Below, one piece after another: positions 41,092-53,354 of a stretch of 64,000 nucleotides of DNA; within the stretch, counting starts at the first letter, position 1; each line of letters starts with the position of its first letter. Source of the stretch: Acidobacteriaceae bacterium (lineage in GTDB: Bacteria; Acidobacteriota; Terriglobia; Terriglobales; Acidobacteriaceae); assembly GCA_030038195.1 (NCBI GenBank), contig JASHPJ010000070.1, positions 52,405 to 116,404 of the forward strand. The letters are read 5' to 3'. The notes under the pieces were generated by a model. That model saw nothing but the letters and a program-made list of their open reading frames with translations, did not search any database and had not been told where the DNA came from. The translations under genes were made by a program, and so were the position numbers.

Positions 41092-42813
41092 CTACCAGAA
41101 CATCCACTGCAGAACAGCAAAGAAGACCGCAACGCCGGCAGCCCAGAAGATCGGTCTCTTCCACAACGCAACCGGTTCGGCGGCAGGGAACTCCGTGCAG
41201 CCCCAGACCACGCCTGCAAGCTCATTCTCCGGCCTGGCCGTGGTGAACAGGCTCACCACAATCGTCACCAGCATGCAGATCATCCATGACCACAGCGCAC
41301 GATACAGGTTTTCGGCCATATCTTTCGCATCGGGAGAAAGCGCGATGTAACGCAGGTAGGCCGGATGCGCTTTGACCGCGGCATACATCGCTACCGACGA
41401 TCCGGTCCCGGCGAGCAGTCCCCAGAAACCGCCTTTCGCCGTGGTCCGCTTCCAGACCATGCCCATGATGACCGTGCCGAAGAGCGGGGCGATGAAAAAG
41501 CTCACCAGGGCCTGCATGTAATCCATGATGCTTTTGAACTGCGTGACAAAATAAGCCGTCGCGATGCTCAAAAACACGCCGAGAATTGTGCACCAGCGGC
41601 CGATGCGCACGTAATGCGCATCGGTGCCGTCCTTCTTGATGTACGGCTGATAGATGTCGTACGTCCACACCGTCACAAACGCGCTCACGTTGCCGGCCAT
41701 GCCCGACATGAAGCCGGCAATCAGCGCCGTGATGCCCAGCCCCAGCAGGCCAGGCCCCGCATAGTGCGCGAGCATCAGCGGCAGCACTTCATTGTAGCTG
41801 TGCAGGCCGGGGCGCATCGACGTCTCCGGCACCAGCCGATAAGGAAGAACGCCAAGCGCCAGCAGTCCGGGAAGAATCACGATGAGCGGGACGATCATCT
41901 TGAAGTACGAAGCAATAATAGGAGCCATCTGCGCCGCGCGCAGATCCTTCGCGGCCATCGCGCGCTGCACTACAAGGAAGTCCGTCGTCCAGTATCCGAA
42001 TGCGATGGCGCCACCCAGCCCGAAGACGATGCCTGTCCAGTGCACGCCCATGGGGTTGCCGGAAAATGTTCCCAGCGTGCTCCACAGATGCACGTAGTCG
42101 CTGCTGTGCATGCGCTCCTGAATGCGCACCGTGAGCCCCGACCATCCGCCTACTTCAATCAGGCCAAGAATCGGAATCACCAAAGCGCCCAGCCAGATGA
42201 GAAAGAACTGTAGCACCTCATTGAAAATTGCCGAATAAAGCCCACCCAGCGCCACGTAAACAGCAACGGTGAGCGAAGAAACCCAGATACTGAAGTGAAT
42301 ATTCCATCCCAGCACGACCTTCATTACCAGCGCCATGGCGTACATATTGATGCCCGACATGAGAAGCGTCATTACCGCAAAGGAAATTCCGCTCAGCGCG
42401 CGCGTCGCTTCGCCGTAGCGCAGGCGCAGATACCCCGGCACCGAATGCGTCTTCGAGATGTAATAGAACGGCATCATGATCAGCCCAAGGAAGACCATGG
42501 AAGGAAATGCCGCGATCCAGTAGAAATGCGCCGCCAGAATGCCATATTGATAGGCTGACGCCGCCCAGCCCATCAGTTCCAGCGCGCCGAGATTCGCAGA
42601 GAGAAAACTCAGCCCTGCTACCCACGCTGACATCTCGCGGCCGGCCATGAAGAAATCGTTCGACGTGCTCGCATAGCGGCGCAGATAGATGCCGATGCCC
42701 AGCACCGTGAGAAAGTAGAGCAGAATGATGATGACGTCAGACGGGGCAAGCGAGATCAGCCGCGCAGCGTTCAGCCACAGCAGTCCTGGAGCAGCGGGAA
42801 GGAAACCAGCCAT
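41092..42813 (-). CDS. Sodium:solute symporter (SSS family), SGLT-like
   Basis: 573 residues and about 14 helices. Typical blocks: DVIIILLYFLTVLGIGIY, STSNDFFMAGREMSAWVAGL, LGALELMGWAASAYQYGI, YWTTDFLVVQRAMAAKDLR (SSS signature region) and GLGITALIAGFMSGMAGNVSAF (sodium site). The family couples Na+ entry to sugar or other solute uptake; GREMSAW and FLVVQRAMA are like the sugar-type branch (vSGLT). The LacI regulator downstream fits a sugar role. Confidence 0.92.
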   Translation of the reverse strand: MAGFLPAAPGLLWLNAARLISLAPSDVIIILLYFLTVLGIGIYLRRYASTSNDFFMAGREMSAWVAGLSFLSANLGALELMGWAASAYQYGILAAHFYWIAAFPSMVFLGLIMMPFYYISKTHSVPGYLRLRYGEATRALSGISFAVMTLLMSGINMYAMALVMKVVLGWNIHFSIWVSSLTVAVYVALGGLYSAIFNEVLQFFLIWLGALVIPILGLIEVGGWSGLTVRIQERMHSSDYVHLWSTLGTFSGNPMGVHWTGIVFGLGGAIAFGYWTTDFLVVQRAMAAKDLRAAQMAPIIASYFKMIVPLIVILPGLLALGVLPYRLVPETSMRPGLHSYNEVLPLMLAHYAGPGLLGLGITALIAGFMSGMAGNVSAFVTVWTYDIYQPYIKKDGTDAHYVRIGRWCTILGVFLSIATAYFVTQFKSIMDYMQALVSFFIAPLFGTVIMGMVWKRTTAKGGFWGLLAGTGSSVAMYAAVKAHPAYLRYIALSPDAKDMAENLYRALWSWMICMLVTIVVSLFTTARPENELAGVVWGCTEFPAAEPVALWKRPIFWAAGVAVFFAVLQWMFW

Positions 42814-43194
42814 CGAGCCATCCTTAAAGGAATGAGTTCATGCCCGCCGTGCAGCGCGCTATCGAGCTTCGAATATCTTTTCCATGCGAATCCACTTCTC
42901 ACCGGGTTTGGCCTGCGGAAGTGGCTTTTGATGCTTCCACAGCAGGCCTTCCTACTCTCTCATTTCGGGGTTGCTGCTGTCAGCGGCCATCTTGCTGTCC
43001 AGCGAGAAGTCGTCGCCGGTTTGCAGAACCAACGCCATCCGCTTGCTGCCGAGATCAATCTCCCGCTTCGGCGCGATCGACAGACGGCCCGTGCTTGAAT
43101 ACAACTCCCCCCAGTTCCGCATCCATCCACCCCAGCGCACGGTCTACCATGACCCGAATCTGCCGCGCCGGATGATCAGCCGGGATCCGCCGCT
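42814..43194. other. Intergenic region with a possible gene remnant
   Basis: 381 nt. On the minus strand 43140-42952 reads as the end of a protein (MRWGGWMRNWGELYSSTG..., ending NPEMRE) with an in-frame stop just before it, so it may be a remnant of a deleted gene. The family is not recognised. An IS5-type element follows directly. Confidence 0.35.
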
Positions 43195-43754
43195 CTCAGA
43201 GTCTGTTTACGATTTTGAGGCAGGATATGGCGAGAGAGCCAGAAAAGGGATAATTGACGGTCCTCCATGCGGTAATGGTGGAGGATGGGGCAGAGAAAGC
43301 AATATCCAAGCGATGTGAGCCGGGAGCAGTTTGAGAAGATACGTCCTCAGTTGGAAGGGGTGCGGAAGCGAACCAAACCGCGCACCGTGGATTTATACGA
43401 AATCTTCAACGCGGTGTTGTATCTGCTCAAGAACGGTTGCCAGTGGCGCATGCTTCCGGAAGGGTTTCCCCACTGGTGCACGGTGTATTCGTATTTCGCC
43501 AAGTGGAGTACGCCGGGGCAGGACGGAGTAGGCGTGCTGGAGCGGATCGAGGCCACGGTTCAAGTCGTCAAGCGCAATCAACTGAACACCTTCGCCGTAC
43601 TGCCCAAGCGCTGGGTCGTCGAACGCTCCTTTGCCTGGCTGGAAAAGTGCCGCCGGTTATGGAAGAACTGCGAACGAAAGCTGAATACCAGCCTGCAAAT
43701 GATCCACCTGGCCTTCCTCAGGCTACTGCTCAAAAGATCGTAACAGGCTCTGAG
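43195..43754 (+). mobile_element. Internally deleted IS5-family insertion sequence
   Basis: Ends are inverted: left CTCAGAGTCTGTTTACGAT (from 43195), right rc CTCAGAGCCTGTTACGAT (to about 43754). The 560-bp span is about half of a full IS5 element and holds one shortened transposase frame. It cannot move by itself, but a full relative could mobilise it. Confidence 0.75.
43285..43743 (+). pseudogene. IS5-family transposase with internal deletion
   Basis: 152 residues. The first part (SREQFEKIRPQLEGVRKRTK, then NGCQWRMLPEGFPHWCTVY) is the normal N-terminus of an IS5-type transposase. After KWSTPGQDGVGVLERIEAT it jumps in frame to the C-terminal block (VVKRNQLNTFAVLPKRW, VERSFAWLEKCRRLWKNCER, LQMIHLAFLRLLLKR). 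About 110-130 residues with the first two Asp of the DDE core are missing. Confidence 0.85.
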
Positions 43755-43839
43755 GTGGGATAGCTGATCCCTGAAACCTGACCCCTGACACCTGCGTCGT
43801 TGTACACTTTTCTCTTCACTCCGGTGAAAAGGGGACCCC

Positions 43840-46101
43840 ATGCATCGTGCTGCACAACAAGGGGTGCCCCAGGTCTTCCGCCGTGGCGGACCGCGGCGGA
43901 CGAGACCTGGGAAAGCACAAATCTTCATTCTGCTTATCGCGTGTACAGCCTCGTTTGCCTCCATCTCGCCTGCACAGTCCAGGCGCCCCATGACCTTTGA
44001 GGACATGATGCACATGAAGCGGCTGGGCGAAACCGCCGTCTCGCCCGACGGCCAGTGGCTGGCCTACTCCGTCACCACCGTCCATCTTGACCAGAACACC
44101 AAAACCGTCGAGCTCTGGCTGCAGCGTATCTCCGGCGGCGACCCGATCAAGCTGGCCGTAGGCCAGCCCGGCGACAGCGATCCCGAGTTTGCCCCCGACG
44201 GGCATTCCCTGCTCTTCCTTTCCGGCCGAGAGAATGGCCAACAAATCTGGCTCGCCGACTTCGACCCCGCCACCGGCGCAACCAGCAATCCGCGCAAACT
44301 GACGAGCCTTGCCACTGAAGCCGACAGCCCCAAGTGGTCGCCGGACGGGCGTTCTATCGTTTTCACCTCTGCCGTTTACCCCGACTGCCCGCCGATCAGT
44401 CCTGAGGACGGCGGAGCCGGAAACCGCTGCAATGAGGAGAAAGACGCGGCGCTGGCCGCCAGCAAGGTCAAGGCGCAGATCTTCACCCACCTCCTTTACC
44501 GGCACTGGAACCGCTACACGGGAGACAAGCGCAAGCATCTCTTCCTGGTCTCGGTTGCCGACGGCGCGCTACGCGACCTGAATCCCGGCGACACCCACGA
44601 CGTGCCACCCTTCTCACTCGACGACTCAAGCTGCGGCTGCAACTTCGCGCCCGATTCAAAGGAACTGGCCTTCACCGAAAATCCCGATCCGGTTCCAGCC
44701 ATCTCCACCAGCGCACAAATCTATACGCTTGATCTCACCAACCCCGAAGCGAAGCCGGTGAAGGTAAGCACTTCGGCCGGAGGCAACTTCAACCCCGCCT
44801 ACTCTCCCGACGGCAAATACCTGGCGTGGCGCAGCCAGGCCCGCGCCGGCTATGAGAGCGATAAGTTCCGGCTGGTGGTTTTTGACCGTTCCGCCAAAAC
44901 GATCCAAGATTTGCTGCCTAAGTTTGATAACTGGGTCGATGAGTTCGCATGGGGAAAAAGCTCACGGCAGATCGCGTTTGCAAGTGGCGTAAGTGGTGAG
45001 GAAGACCTCTACATTACTGGTCTTGAGCATCATGCGGCGACGCAAATTACAAAGCATGGCGAATTCAGCGAGTTCCATCTGCTTGCAATCCCTGATCGTC
45101 CGGGAATGATCGAGAAGGGAGGTATCGGAGCCATTGTCGCCACAAAGATGAAAGTTGACCAGCCCTCTGAAGTAGCTCTTATCCAGATCGGCGATACCTC
45201 CGAGGTTGTGAAAGATCAGCCGGGCGTCGATGCTGAAGATGATTCTCCTATTGCACCTATCACCCACCTCAACGACTCTCTCCTCGCCCAGCTCGATCTC
45301 CCCAAGATGCAATCCTTCTGGTTTACAGCCAAGGACGGCACTAAGCTCCAGGGCTTCGTCATCCCGCCGCCCGGCTATGACCCGCAGAAAAAATACCCGG
45401 TCAAGTTCCTTATCCACGGCGGGCCGCAGGGCGCGTGGGGAGACGACTGGAGCTACCGCTGGAACGCCGAGCTCTTCGCCGCCAACGGCTACGTCGTGGT
45501 GATGATCAACCCGCGCGGCTCGGTCGGCTATGGCCAGGCCATCGTGGATGGCGTCAACGGCGACTGGGGCGGCAAGCCCTTCACCGATCTCATGACCGGC
45601 CTCGACTACGCCGAGCAGCACTTTCCTTTTATTGACAAGACGCGCGAGTGCGCCCTTGGCGCCAGCTACGGCGGCTACATGGCCAACTGGATCCTGGGCC
45701 ACACCGACCGCTTCAAGTGCATCGTCTCTCACGACGGCATGTTCAACGCCGAGTCGGCCTTCGGGTCGACTGAGGAAGACTGGTTCAATATCTGGGAGTT
45801 CAAGGGCCATCCGTGGGACTACTACGGCAAGCCTGACAGCGAGAATCCCTTCCGCAAGTGGTCGCCGTCCGTCTATGCAAAGAGCTTCAAGACGCCCACG
45901 CTCGTCATCCACAGCCAGCTTGACTACCGGCTCGACGTGAGCGAAGGATTCCAGCTCTTCGACACGCTGCAACTGCTCGGCGTGCCCAGCAAGATGCTCT
46001 ACTTCCCCGACGAAGGCCACTGGGTGCTGAAGCCGCAGAACTCGCAGCTCTGGTACAAGACGGTGAACGACTGGGTAGACCAGTGGGTGAAGCCTCAATA
46101 G
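43840..46101 (+). CDS. S9-family serine peptidase (DPP IV/acylaminoacyl peptidase-like)
   Basis: 753 residues. A long signal peptide (hydrophobic core IFILLIACTASFASI), a WD/PD40-like beta-propeller (about 55-480: SPDGQWLAYSVT, FAPDGHSLLFLSG, YSPDGKYLAWR) and a C-terminal alpha/beta hydrolase. Catalytic triad: Ser609 (GASYGGY), Asp695 (LDYRLD) and His727 (EGHWV). It releases dipeptides or acyl-amino acids from peptides outside the cytoplasm. ATG 43840 has AAAAGGGG upstream. A 57-bp palindromic element lies in frame between the start codon and the hydrophobic core (43862-43918). Confidence 0.95.
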   Translation: MHRAAQQGVPQVFRRGGPRRTRPGKAQIFILLIACTASFASISPAQSRRPMTFEDMMHMKRLGETAVSPDGQWLAYSVTTVHLDQNTKTVELWLQRISGGDPIKLAVGQPGDSDPEFAPDGHSLLFLSGRENGQQIWLADFDPATGATSNPRKLTSLATEADSPKWSPDGRSIVFTSAVYPDCPPISPEDGGAGNRCNEEKDAALAASKVKAQIFTHLLYRHWNRYTGDKRKHLFLVSVADGALRDLNPGDTHDVPPFSLDDSSCGCNFAPDSKELAFTENPDPVPAISTSAQIYTLDLTNPEAKPVKVSTSAGGNFNPAYSPDGKYLAWRSQARAGYESDKFRLVVFDRSAKTIQDLLPKFDNWVDEFAWGKSSRQIAFASGVSGEEDLYITGLEHHAATQITKHGEFSEFHLLAIPDRPGMIEKGGIGAIVATKMKVDQPSEVALIQIGDTSEVVKDQPGVDAEDDSPIAPITHLNDSLLAQLDLPKMQSFWFTAKDGTKLQGFVIPPPGYDPQKKYPVKFLIHGGPQGAWGDDWSYRWNAELFAANGYVVVMINPRGSVGYGQAIVDGVNGDWGGKPFTDLMTGLDYAEQHFPFIDKTRECALGASYGGYMANWILGHTDRFKCIVSHDGMFNAESAFGSTEEDWFNIWEFKGHPWDYYGKPDSENPFRKWSPSVYAKSFKTPTLVIHSQLDYRLDVSEGFQLFDTLQLLGVPSKMLYFPDEGHWVLKPQNSQLWYKTVNDWVDQWVKPQ
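43862..43918 (+). repeat. GGGTGCCCC...GGGAAAGCAC palindromic element inside the S9 gene, copy 3
   Basis: Same frame as copies at 18111 and 36615, with inner arms AGGTCT/AGACCT and CCGCCGTGG/CCGCGGCGG. It is 57 bp (19 codons), so it keeps the reading frame and adds a very Arg-rich stretch to the signal peptide. Confidence 0.7.
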
Positions 46102-46127
46102 CTGTAATACAAGATTTTCATTTGTAG

Positions 46128-46133
46128 TACACT
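46128..46133 (+). promoter_or_regulatory. -10 box of vapBC
   Basis: TACACT ends 6 nt before the vapB ATG, so a leaderless or near-leaderless transcript is expected. The overlapping TGTAGTACA (46124-46132) is a small palindrome that could be part of an autoregulatory site. Confidence 0.4.
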
Positions 46134-46139
46134 TGATCT

Positions 46140-46421
46140 ATGAAGACAGGCAGCGTACAGGCAAGGCTGGATAGCGAAACTCAGACTGTGCTGGACCAAC
46201 TGGTCGAGCAACATGGATGGACGGCCTCTGAGGTGATTCGCGAGGGGATTCGACTGGTCCATGCACACCACGCTCCCGCGCCGTGCCGCAAGCTGATCGG
46301 GATTGGCAAATACGATAGCGGTGTGCCGAACCTCGCAACCGACAAGAAATACATGGAGGACTTCGGTCAAAAAAGCATGGGACGCCCCCGGCGGAAACCC
46401 GCGAAAGGCTCAGCTGAGTGA
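46140..46421 (+). CDS. vapB: Ribbon-helix-helix antitoxin (VapB/CopG-like)
   Basis: 93 residues. The RHH fold is at the start (TGSVQARLDSETQTVLDQLV, helix GWTASEVIREGIRLVHAHH). The C-terminal part (KYMEDFGQKSMGRPRRKP) would wrap the toxin. The stop overlaps the toxin start by 4 nt. It is expected to repress the operon together with the toxin. Confidence 0.8.
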   Translation: MKTGSVQARLDSETQTVLDQLVEQHGWTASEVIREGIRLVHAHHAPAPCRKLIGIGKYDSGVPNLATDKKYMEDFGQKSMGRPRRKPAKGSAE

Positions 46422-46834
46422 AGCCGATTCTTGCGGATACAGGCTTCCTCGTGGCGGTTTACGACAAACGTGAGCCATATCATTCTCTGTGCCTGCGCGT
46501 TTACCAGAAATTAGACAACCCTCTTGTAACCTGTGAGCCGGTTCTGGCAGAAGCGCTCCATATGCTGCGCTTCACATCCGGAGCCGCCAATGACCTTCTT
46601 GCAAGCGTAGAAGAAGGAATTCTGGAAATTCCTTTCAAGCTAAGCAATTCCACGGCGCAGATTCGCAAAATTATGAAAAAATACAGTGATATTCGAGCAG
46701 ACTTCGCCGATGCTTGCCTAATTCAAATGGCCGACGAACTCGACACTGGCGACATTCTGACGCTGGACAGCGATTTTCGGCATTATCGCTGGCGGCGCAA
46801 CAAGCCCTTTCGACTCTTAATTCCGCTAAAGTAA
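46418..46834 (+). CDS. vapC: PIN-domain ribonuclease toxin (VapC-like)
   Basis: 138 residues. All four acidic positions are present: Asp7 (ILADTGFLVAVYD), Glu42 (CEPVLAEALHML), Asp95-region (ADFADACLIQMAD) and the late LTLDSDFRHY. This is the complete set missing in the PIN-like protein at 21952-22416. It would cut a tRNA or rRNA when VapB is lost. It starts 4 nt inside vapB and recX follows after 4 nt. Confidence 0.88.
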   Translation: MKPILADTGFLVAVYDKREPYHSLCLRVYQKLDNPLVTCEPVLAEALHMLRFTSGAANDLLASVEEGILEIPFKLSNSTAQIRKIMKKYSDIRADFADACLIQMADELDTGDILTLDSDFRHYRWRRNKPFRLLIPLK

Positions 46835-46838
46835 GCGC

Positions 46839-47393
46839 ATGGCCTTCAGACGAGCCCCAAAGCCGCGTACCTTTCTCAACGAAACCGGCCTCTACGATTA
46901 CGCCGTCAAAACCCTGGGCCGCCGCATGCGCACCGAGGCCGAGTTGCGTCGCCTGATGCGTTCGCGTGTCGAGCCGGGCGAGCGCGGCGAGCAGGTTATC
47001 GCCGCGGTCATCGCGCGGCTCAAAGAGCAGCGCTATCTCGACGACGCATCCTACGCCGAAACCTACGCGCGCCTGCGCCAGGAAAACGAGAAGTTCGGCG
47101 CGCGCCGCGTGCGCCAGGACCTTCGACAAAAAGGAATTTCGGCCAACCTCACCGAGCAGGCCGTCGACGCCCGCTACGGCGCAGCCAACGAAGAAGCCCT
47201 GGCCCGCCAATATCTCAGCCGAAAACGCATTCCAAAACCGGAGAGTCCGAAGGACACCGCGCGCGTGATGCGCCGCCTGGTGGCCGCCGGCTTTTCTACC
47301 GGAGCCATCTACAAGATCCTGCGCCAGTGGGACGTGCCCGAAGAGTCGCTGGCCGCGCTCGACAATCTCGACGCCGAGCCGCGCGAAGACTGA
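46839..47393 (+). CDS. recX: RecA-modulating regulatory protein RecX
   Basis: 184 residues of three-helix repeats typical of RecX: YDYAVKTLGRRMRTEAELRR, ERGEQVIAAVIARLKEQRYL, DDASYAETYARLRQENEKFG, GARRVRQDLRQKGIS and a C-terminal VMRRLVAAGFSTGAIYKIL. RecX caps or modulates RecA filaments. No recA is adjacent; alaS follows, which matches the frequent recX-alaS order. Confidence 0.9.
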   Translation: MAFRRAPKPRTFLNETGLYDYAVKTLGRRMRTEAELRRLMRSRVEPGERGEQVIAAVIARLKEQRYLDDASYAETYARLRQENEKFGARRVRQDLRQKGISANLTEQAVDARYGAANEEALARQYLSRKRIPKPESPKDTARVMRRLVAAGFSTGAIYKILRQWDVPEESLAALDNLDAEPRED

Positions 47394-47483
47394 CGCTCAG
47401 CAACTTCCTCTTCGCGGGTCGCCGCGGCGACTCTTGGCCGCCAGGTTGGGACCACCTCACCGCCCAATTACACTAAAAGAGCC

Positions 47484-50414
<2,931 letters not shown>

Positions 50415-50477
50415 GCAATCCGCCGTGTGCAGAAGGTTGCGCGCGCATCACGCTTGACATGGCATAATCTGTGACCA

Positions 50478-51578
50478 ATGACCGGGCTAAGGGTTAGGGC
50501 AGACCGCGAATCTCCAAAGATCGCACGGCAGCGCCGGCGCCTGCTGGCGTGGTATGACAGCAACCGCCGCCACCTGCCCTGGCGCGAGAGCCGCGACCCT
50601 TACGCCATCTGGGTCTCGGAGATCATGCTCCAGCAGACCCGCGTTGCGGTGGTCATCGAGCGCTATCAGGAGTTCCTCGCCCGCTTTCCCACTATCGCCG
50701 CGCTGGCCGCCGCGCCGGAGCAGGATGTGCTCGCGCTGTGGAGCGGGCTGGGCTATTATCGCCGCGCGCGCATGCTGCACAAGGCGGCGCAGTTTGTGGT
50801 CGATCACTGCGGCGGCGTAATGCCTGCAACCGCGGAAGAGCTGCAGCAGCTTCCCGGCATCGGCGCCTATACGGCCGCGGCCATCGCCAGCATCGCGCAT
50901 GGTGAGCGTGTTGCCGTGGTCGACGGCAACGTGGAGCGCGTGCTCTGCCGCATGGAAGGCCTGGAAGCGGAGAACGGCGCAGGCGGCGCGGCGGCGCTCA
51001 AGCGCGCAGTCTGGACCCTCGCCGCGCAGCTTGTCGATCCCGCGCGCCCCGGCGACTTCAACCAGGCGCTCATGGAGCTGGGCGCAACCGTCTGCCTGCC
51101 GCGCAATCCGCAATGTCTTACCTGCCCGCTGGTGAAAGACTGCATCACCCGCGGCGAGCACAAGCGTCCGCCGCGCGCACCCATGCTCAGCCGCGAGATT
51201 GCGCATGCGCTCTCCGTGCGCGCCGGCGGCAAATCGCGCGAAGTGCTGCTCGAACAGCGGCCCGCAACCGTGAGCGTGATGCCCGGCCTGTGGGAGTTGC
51301 CCAGCCTGCGCGAGGCCGCCGTGCCTGAAAACGAAGTGCGCATGACGGTGCGCCACGCCATCATGCAGGTCAACTATTACGTACGCATCCGCACCGTATT
51401 TGAGGACGATGTCGATGCGCTGACCGTTGCCGGCGGCGAACGCCGCTGGGTTCCGCTCAGTGAGGCTGCGAACATGGCGCTCACCGGCCTGGCGCGCAAG
51501 GTGCTCACCCGCGCGCATCTGCTGCCCACGCTGCTGCTCGACGCGATTGCGCTGCAGCACAACGCAGACGTAGTCTGA
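50478..51578 (+). CDS. mutY: A/G-specific adenine glycosylase
   Basis: 366 residues. HhH-GPD glycosylase: catalytic Glu48 (SEIMLQQTRV), helix-hairpin-helix LPGIGAYTAAAIASIA, catalytic Asp149 (VVDGNVERVL) and the iron-sulfur cluster Cys206-x6-Cys213-x2-Cys216-x5-Cys222. The C-terminal NUDIX-like domain recognises 8-oxoG (VMPGLWELPSLREAA). It removes adenine opposite 8-oxoguanine. It follows alaS after 63 nt. Confidence 0.96.
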   Translation: MTGLRVRADRESPKIARQRRRLLAWYDSNRRHLPWRESRDPYAIWVSEIMLQQTRVAVVIERYQEFLARFPTIAALAAAPEQDVLALWSGLGYYRRARMLHKAAQFVVDHCGGVMPATAEELQQLPGIGAYTAAAIASIAHGERVAVVDGNVERVLCRMEGLEAENGAGGAAALKRAVWTLAAQLVDPARPGDFNQALMELGATVCLPRNPQCLTCPLVKDCITRGEHKRPPRAPMLSREIAHALSVRAGGKSREVLLEQRPATVSVMPGLWELPSLREAAVPENEVRMTVRHAIMQVNYYVRIRTVFEDDVDALTVAGGERRWVPLSEAANMALTGLARKVLTRAHLLPTLLLDAIALQHNADVV

Positions 51579-51597
51579 AGATTTATATGGAGAATCC

Positions 51598-53310
51598 ATG
51601 ATGCGCAAGCCGATGTTGATCGCCCTGGTTGCCGGCGTTTTTCTCAGTTCTCACCTGCGCGCGCAGCGCGTTGCTGCGAGCCCGGTTCCCGCCATCCAAG
51701 GCCTGCCAGCGGCGGCACGCGCAGCGGCCGAGTCCATCAATCCGGAGAAAATCCGCGCCCACGTGCGTTTTCTCTCGCTCGATCTGCTCGAAGGCCGCGG
51801 CCCCGGCACGCGCGGAGGCGAGCTGGCCGCCGAGTACATCGCCACCCAGTTTGCGCTTGCCGGCCTCGAGCCCGCCGGCGACAACGGCACTTACTTTCAG
51901 CGCGTGCCGCTCTACGCGGTACACACGGTGGAAGACAAGACGAAATTCTCCTTTGTGCCCGCAAGCGGCCAGCCCATCGATCTCGCGTATGGATCGGAGA
52001 TCGTCGCCAAAGACCAGACCGGCCAGCCTACCGCCGATATCGACGCCCCCATCGTCTTTGTCGGCTACGGCATCCGCGCGCCCGAGTACCACTGGAACGA
52101 CTACGCCGGCCCAGACGGCAAGGATATTGACGTGAAAGGCAAAGTCGTCCTGGTCATCGTCAACGAGCCGCCTTCGGACGACGAAAAATTCTTCAAGGGC
52201 AAGGCGCTCACCTACTACGGCCGCTGGACCTACAAACAGGAAGAGGCCGCACGCCGTGGCGCCGTGGGCGTGCTCGTCATTCACCGTACGGATCTGGCCA
52301 GCTACGGCTGGGACGTGGTGCGCAACTCGCAGGCCGTCGAAAAGAGCTATCTGGAAGGCGACCCCACCGCAACCCTGCGCGCCGCATCGTGGATTCAGCA
52401 CGATGTTGCCCAAAAGCTCTTCACGCTCGCCGGCCTCGGCGATCTCGATCGGGCCATCGACCAGGCCGGCAAGCCTGGAGCATTCCATGCGGTAGAGCTT
52501 CCGGTGCGTCTGCGCGCGCATATTGAAAGCCGCGTGCGCCGCTACGAGAGCGCCAACGTCGTAGGCCGTGTGCGCGGCGTCCGCTCGACCGGCAACGCGG
52601 TTCTCTATACCGCGCACTACGATCATCTCGGCATCGATCCCGACGCCAAGGGCGACAACATCTACAACGGCGCGGCCGACAATGGCACCGGCTGCGGCAT
52701 CCTGATGGAGATGGCGCGGGCTTTTGCGCAGTCTGCTGCGCGGCCGCCGCACGATATGTACTTTGCCGCCGTCACCGCCGAGGAGCAGGGCCTGCTGGGC
52801 TCGCAATATCTCGGCATGCATCCACCCGTGCCTGCGGGCCAGATCACGCTTGACCTCAACTACGACATGCTACTGCCCATCGGCATTCCGCGCTCGGTCA
52901 ACCTGGGCGGAGCCGAGCGCATCGACTTCTGGCCCACGGTCGAGCGCGTCGCCAAGGACTTCGACCTCGCCATCGAGCCCGATCCCACGCCCGGCGCCGG
53001 CCACTACTACCGCTCTGACCACTTCTCGTTCGCCCGCGTGGGTATTCCTGCGTTTTCTGTCGATGAAGGCGAGCTCTTCGAGGGGCATGACCAGGCCTGG
53101 GGCCGCGCGCAGATGGAAGACTTCGTTGCGCACCACTATCACCAGCCGTCCGACGAGTACCGCGCCGACTGGGACTTCCGCGGCAACGCCAAACTGGCGC
53201 GCTTCGGTTTCGTGCTCGGCTGGCTGGCCAGTGAGCAGCCCAGGCCCATCGAGTGGCAGCCCGGCGACGAGTTCGAAAAAGCGCGCAAAGCCAGCGAAGT
53301 GTCCCACTAG
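51598..53310 (+). CDS. M28-family zinc metallopeptidase with PA domain, secreted
   Basis: 570 residues with a signal peptide (MRKPMLIALVAGVFLSSHLRA). A protease-associated insert spans about 130-265. The M28 metal ligands are in order: TAHYDHLG (His), GAADNGTG (bridging Asp), AAVTAEEQGLLGS (catalytic Glu-Glu), LNYDMLL (Asp) and HHYHQPSDEY (His). It acts as an aminopeptidase in the periplasm or outside. GGAG precedes the start; either of two adjacent ATG codons could be used. It follows mutY after 19 nt. Confidence 0.93.
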   Translation: MMRKPMLIALVAGVFLSSHLRAQRVAASPVPAIQGLPAAARAAAESINPEKIRAHVRFLSLDLLEGRGPGTRGGELAAEYIATQFALAGLEPAGDNGTYFQRVPLYAVHTVEDKTKFSFVPASGQPIDLAYGSEIVAKDQTGQPTADIDAPIVFVGYGIRAPEYHWNDYAGPDGKDIDVKGKVVLVIVNEPPSDDEKFFKGKALTYYGRWTYKQEEAARRGAVGVLVIHRTDLASYGWDVVRNSQAVEKSYLEGDPTATLRAASWIQHDVAQKLFTLAGLGDLDRAIDQAGKPGAFHAVELPVRLRAHIESRVRRYESANVVGRVRGVRSTGNAVLYTAHYDHLGIDPDAKGDNIYNGAADNGTGCGILMEMARAFAQSAARPPHDMYFAAVTAEEQGLLGSQYLGMHPPVPAGQITLDLNYDMLLPIGIPRSVNLGGAERIDFWPTVERVAKDFDLAIEPDPTPGAGHYYRSDHFSFARVGIPAFSVDEGELFEGHDQAWGRAQMEDFVAHHYHQPSDEYRADWDFRGNAKLARFGFVLGWLASEQPRPIEWQPGDEFEKARKASEVSH

Positions 53311-53354
53311 TGTCCTGAGTCTAGGGATGAGTGAATGACTAAATCGGAGCTTCC

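Noticed and set aside
42952..43140. Short minus-strand frame ending NPEMRE as an intact gene
   Set aside because: A stop lies directly upstream and no ribosome site is present; at most a remnant.
50454..50468. TTGACA with CATAAT before mutY as a promoter
   Set aside because: The hexamers are only 3-4 nt apart, far from the needed 16-18 nt.
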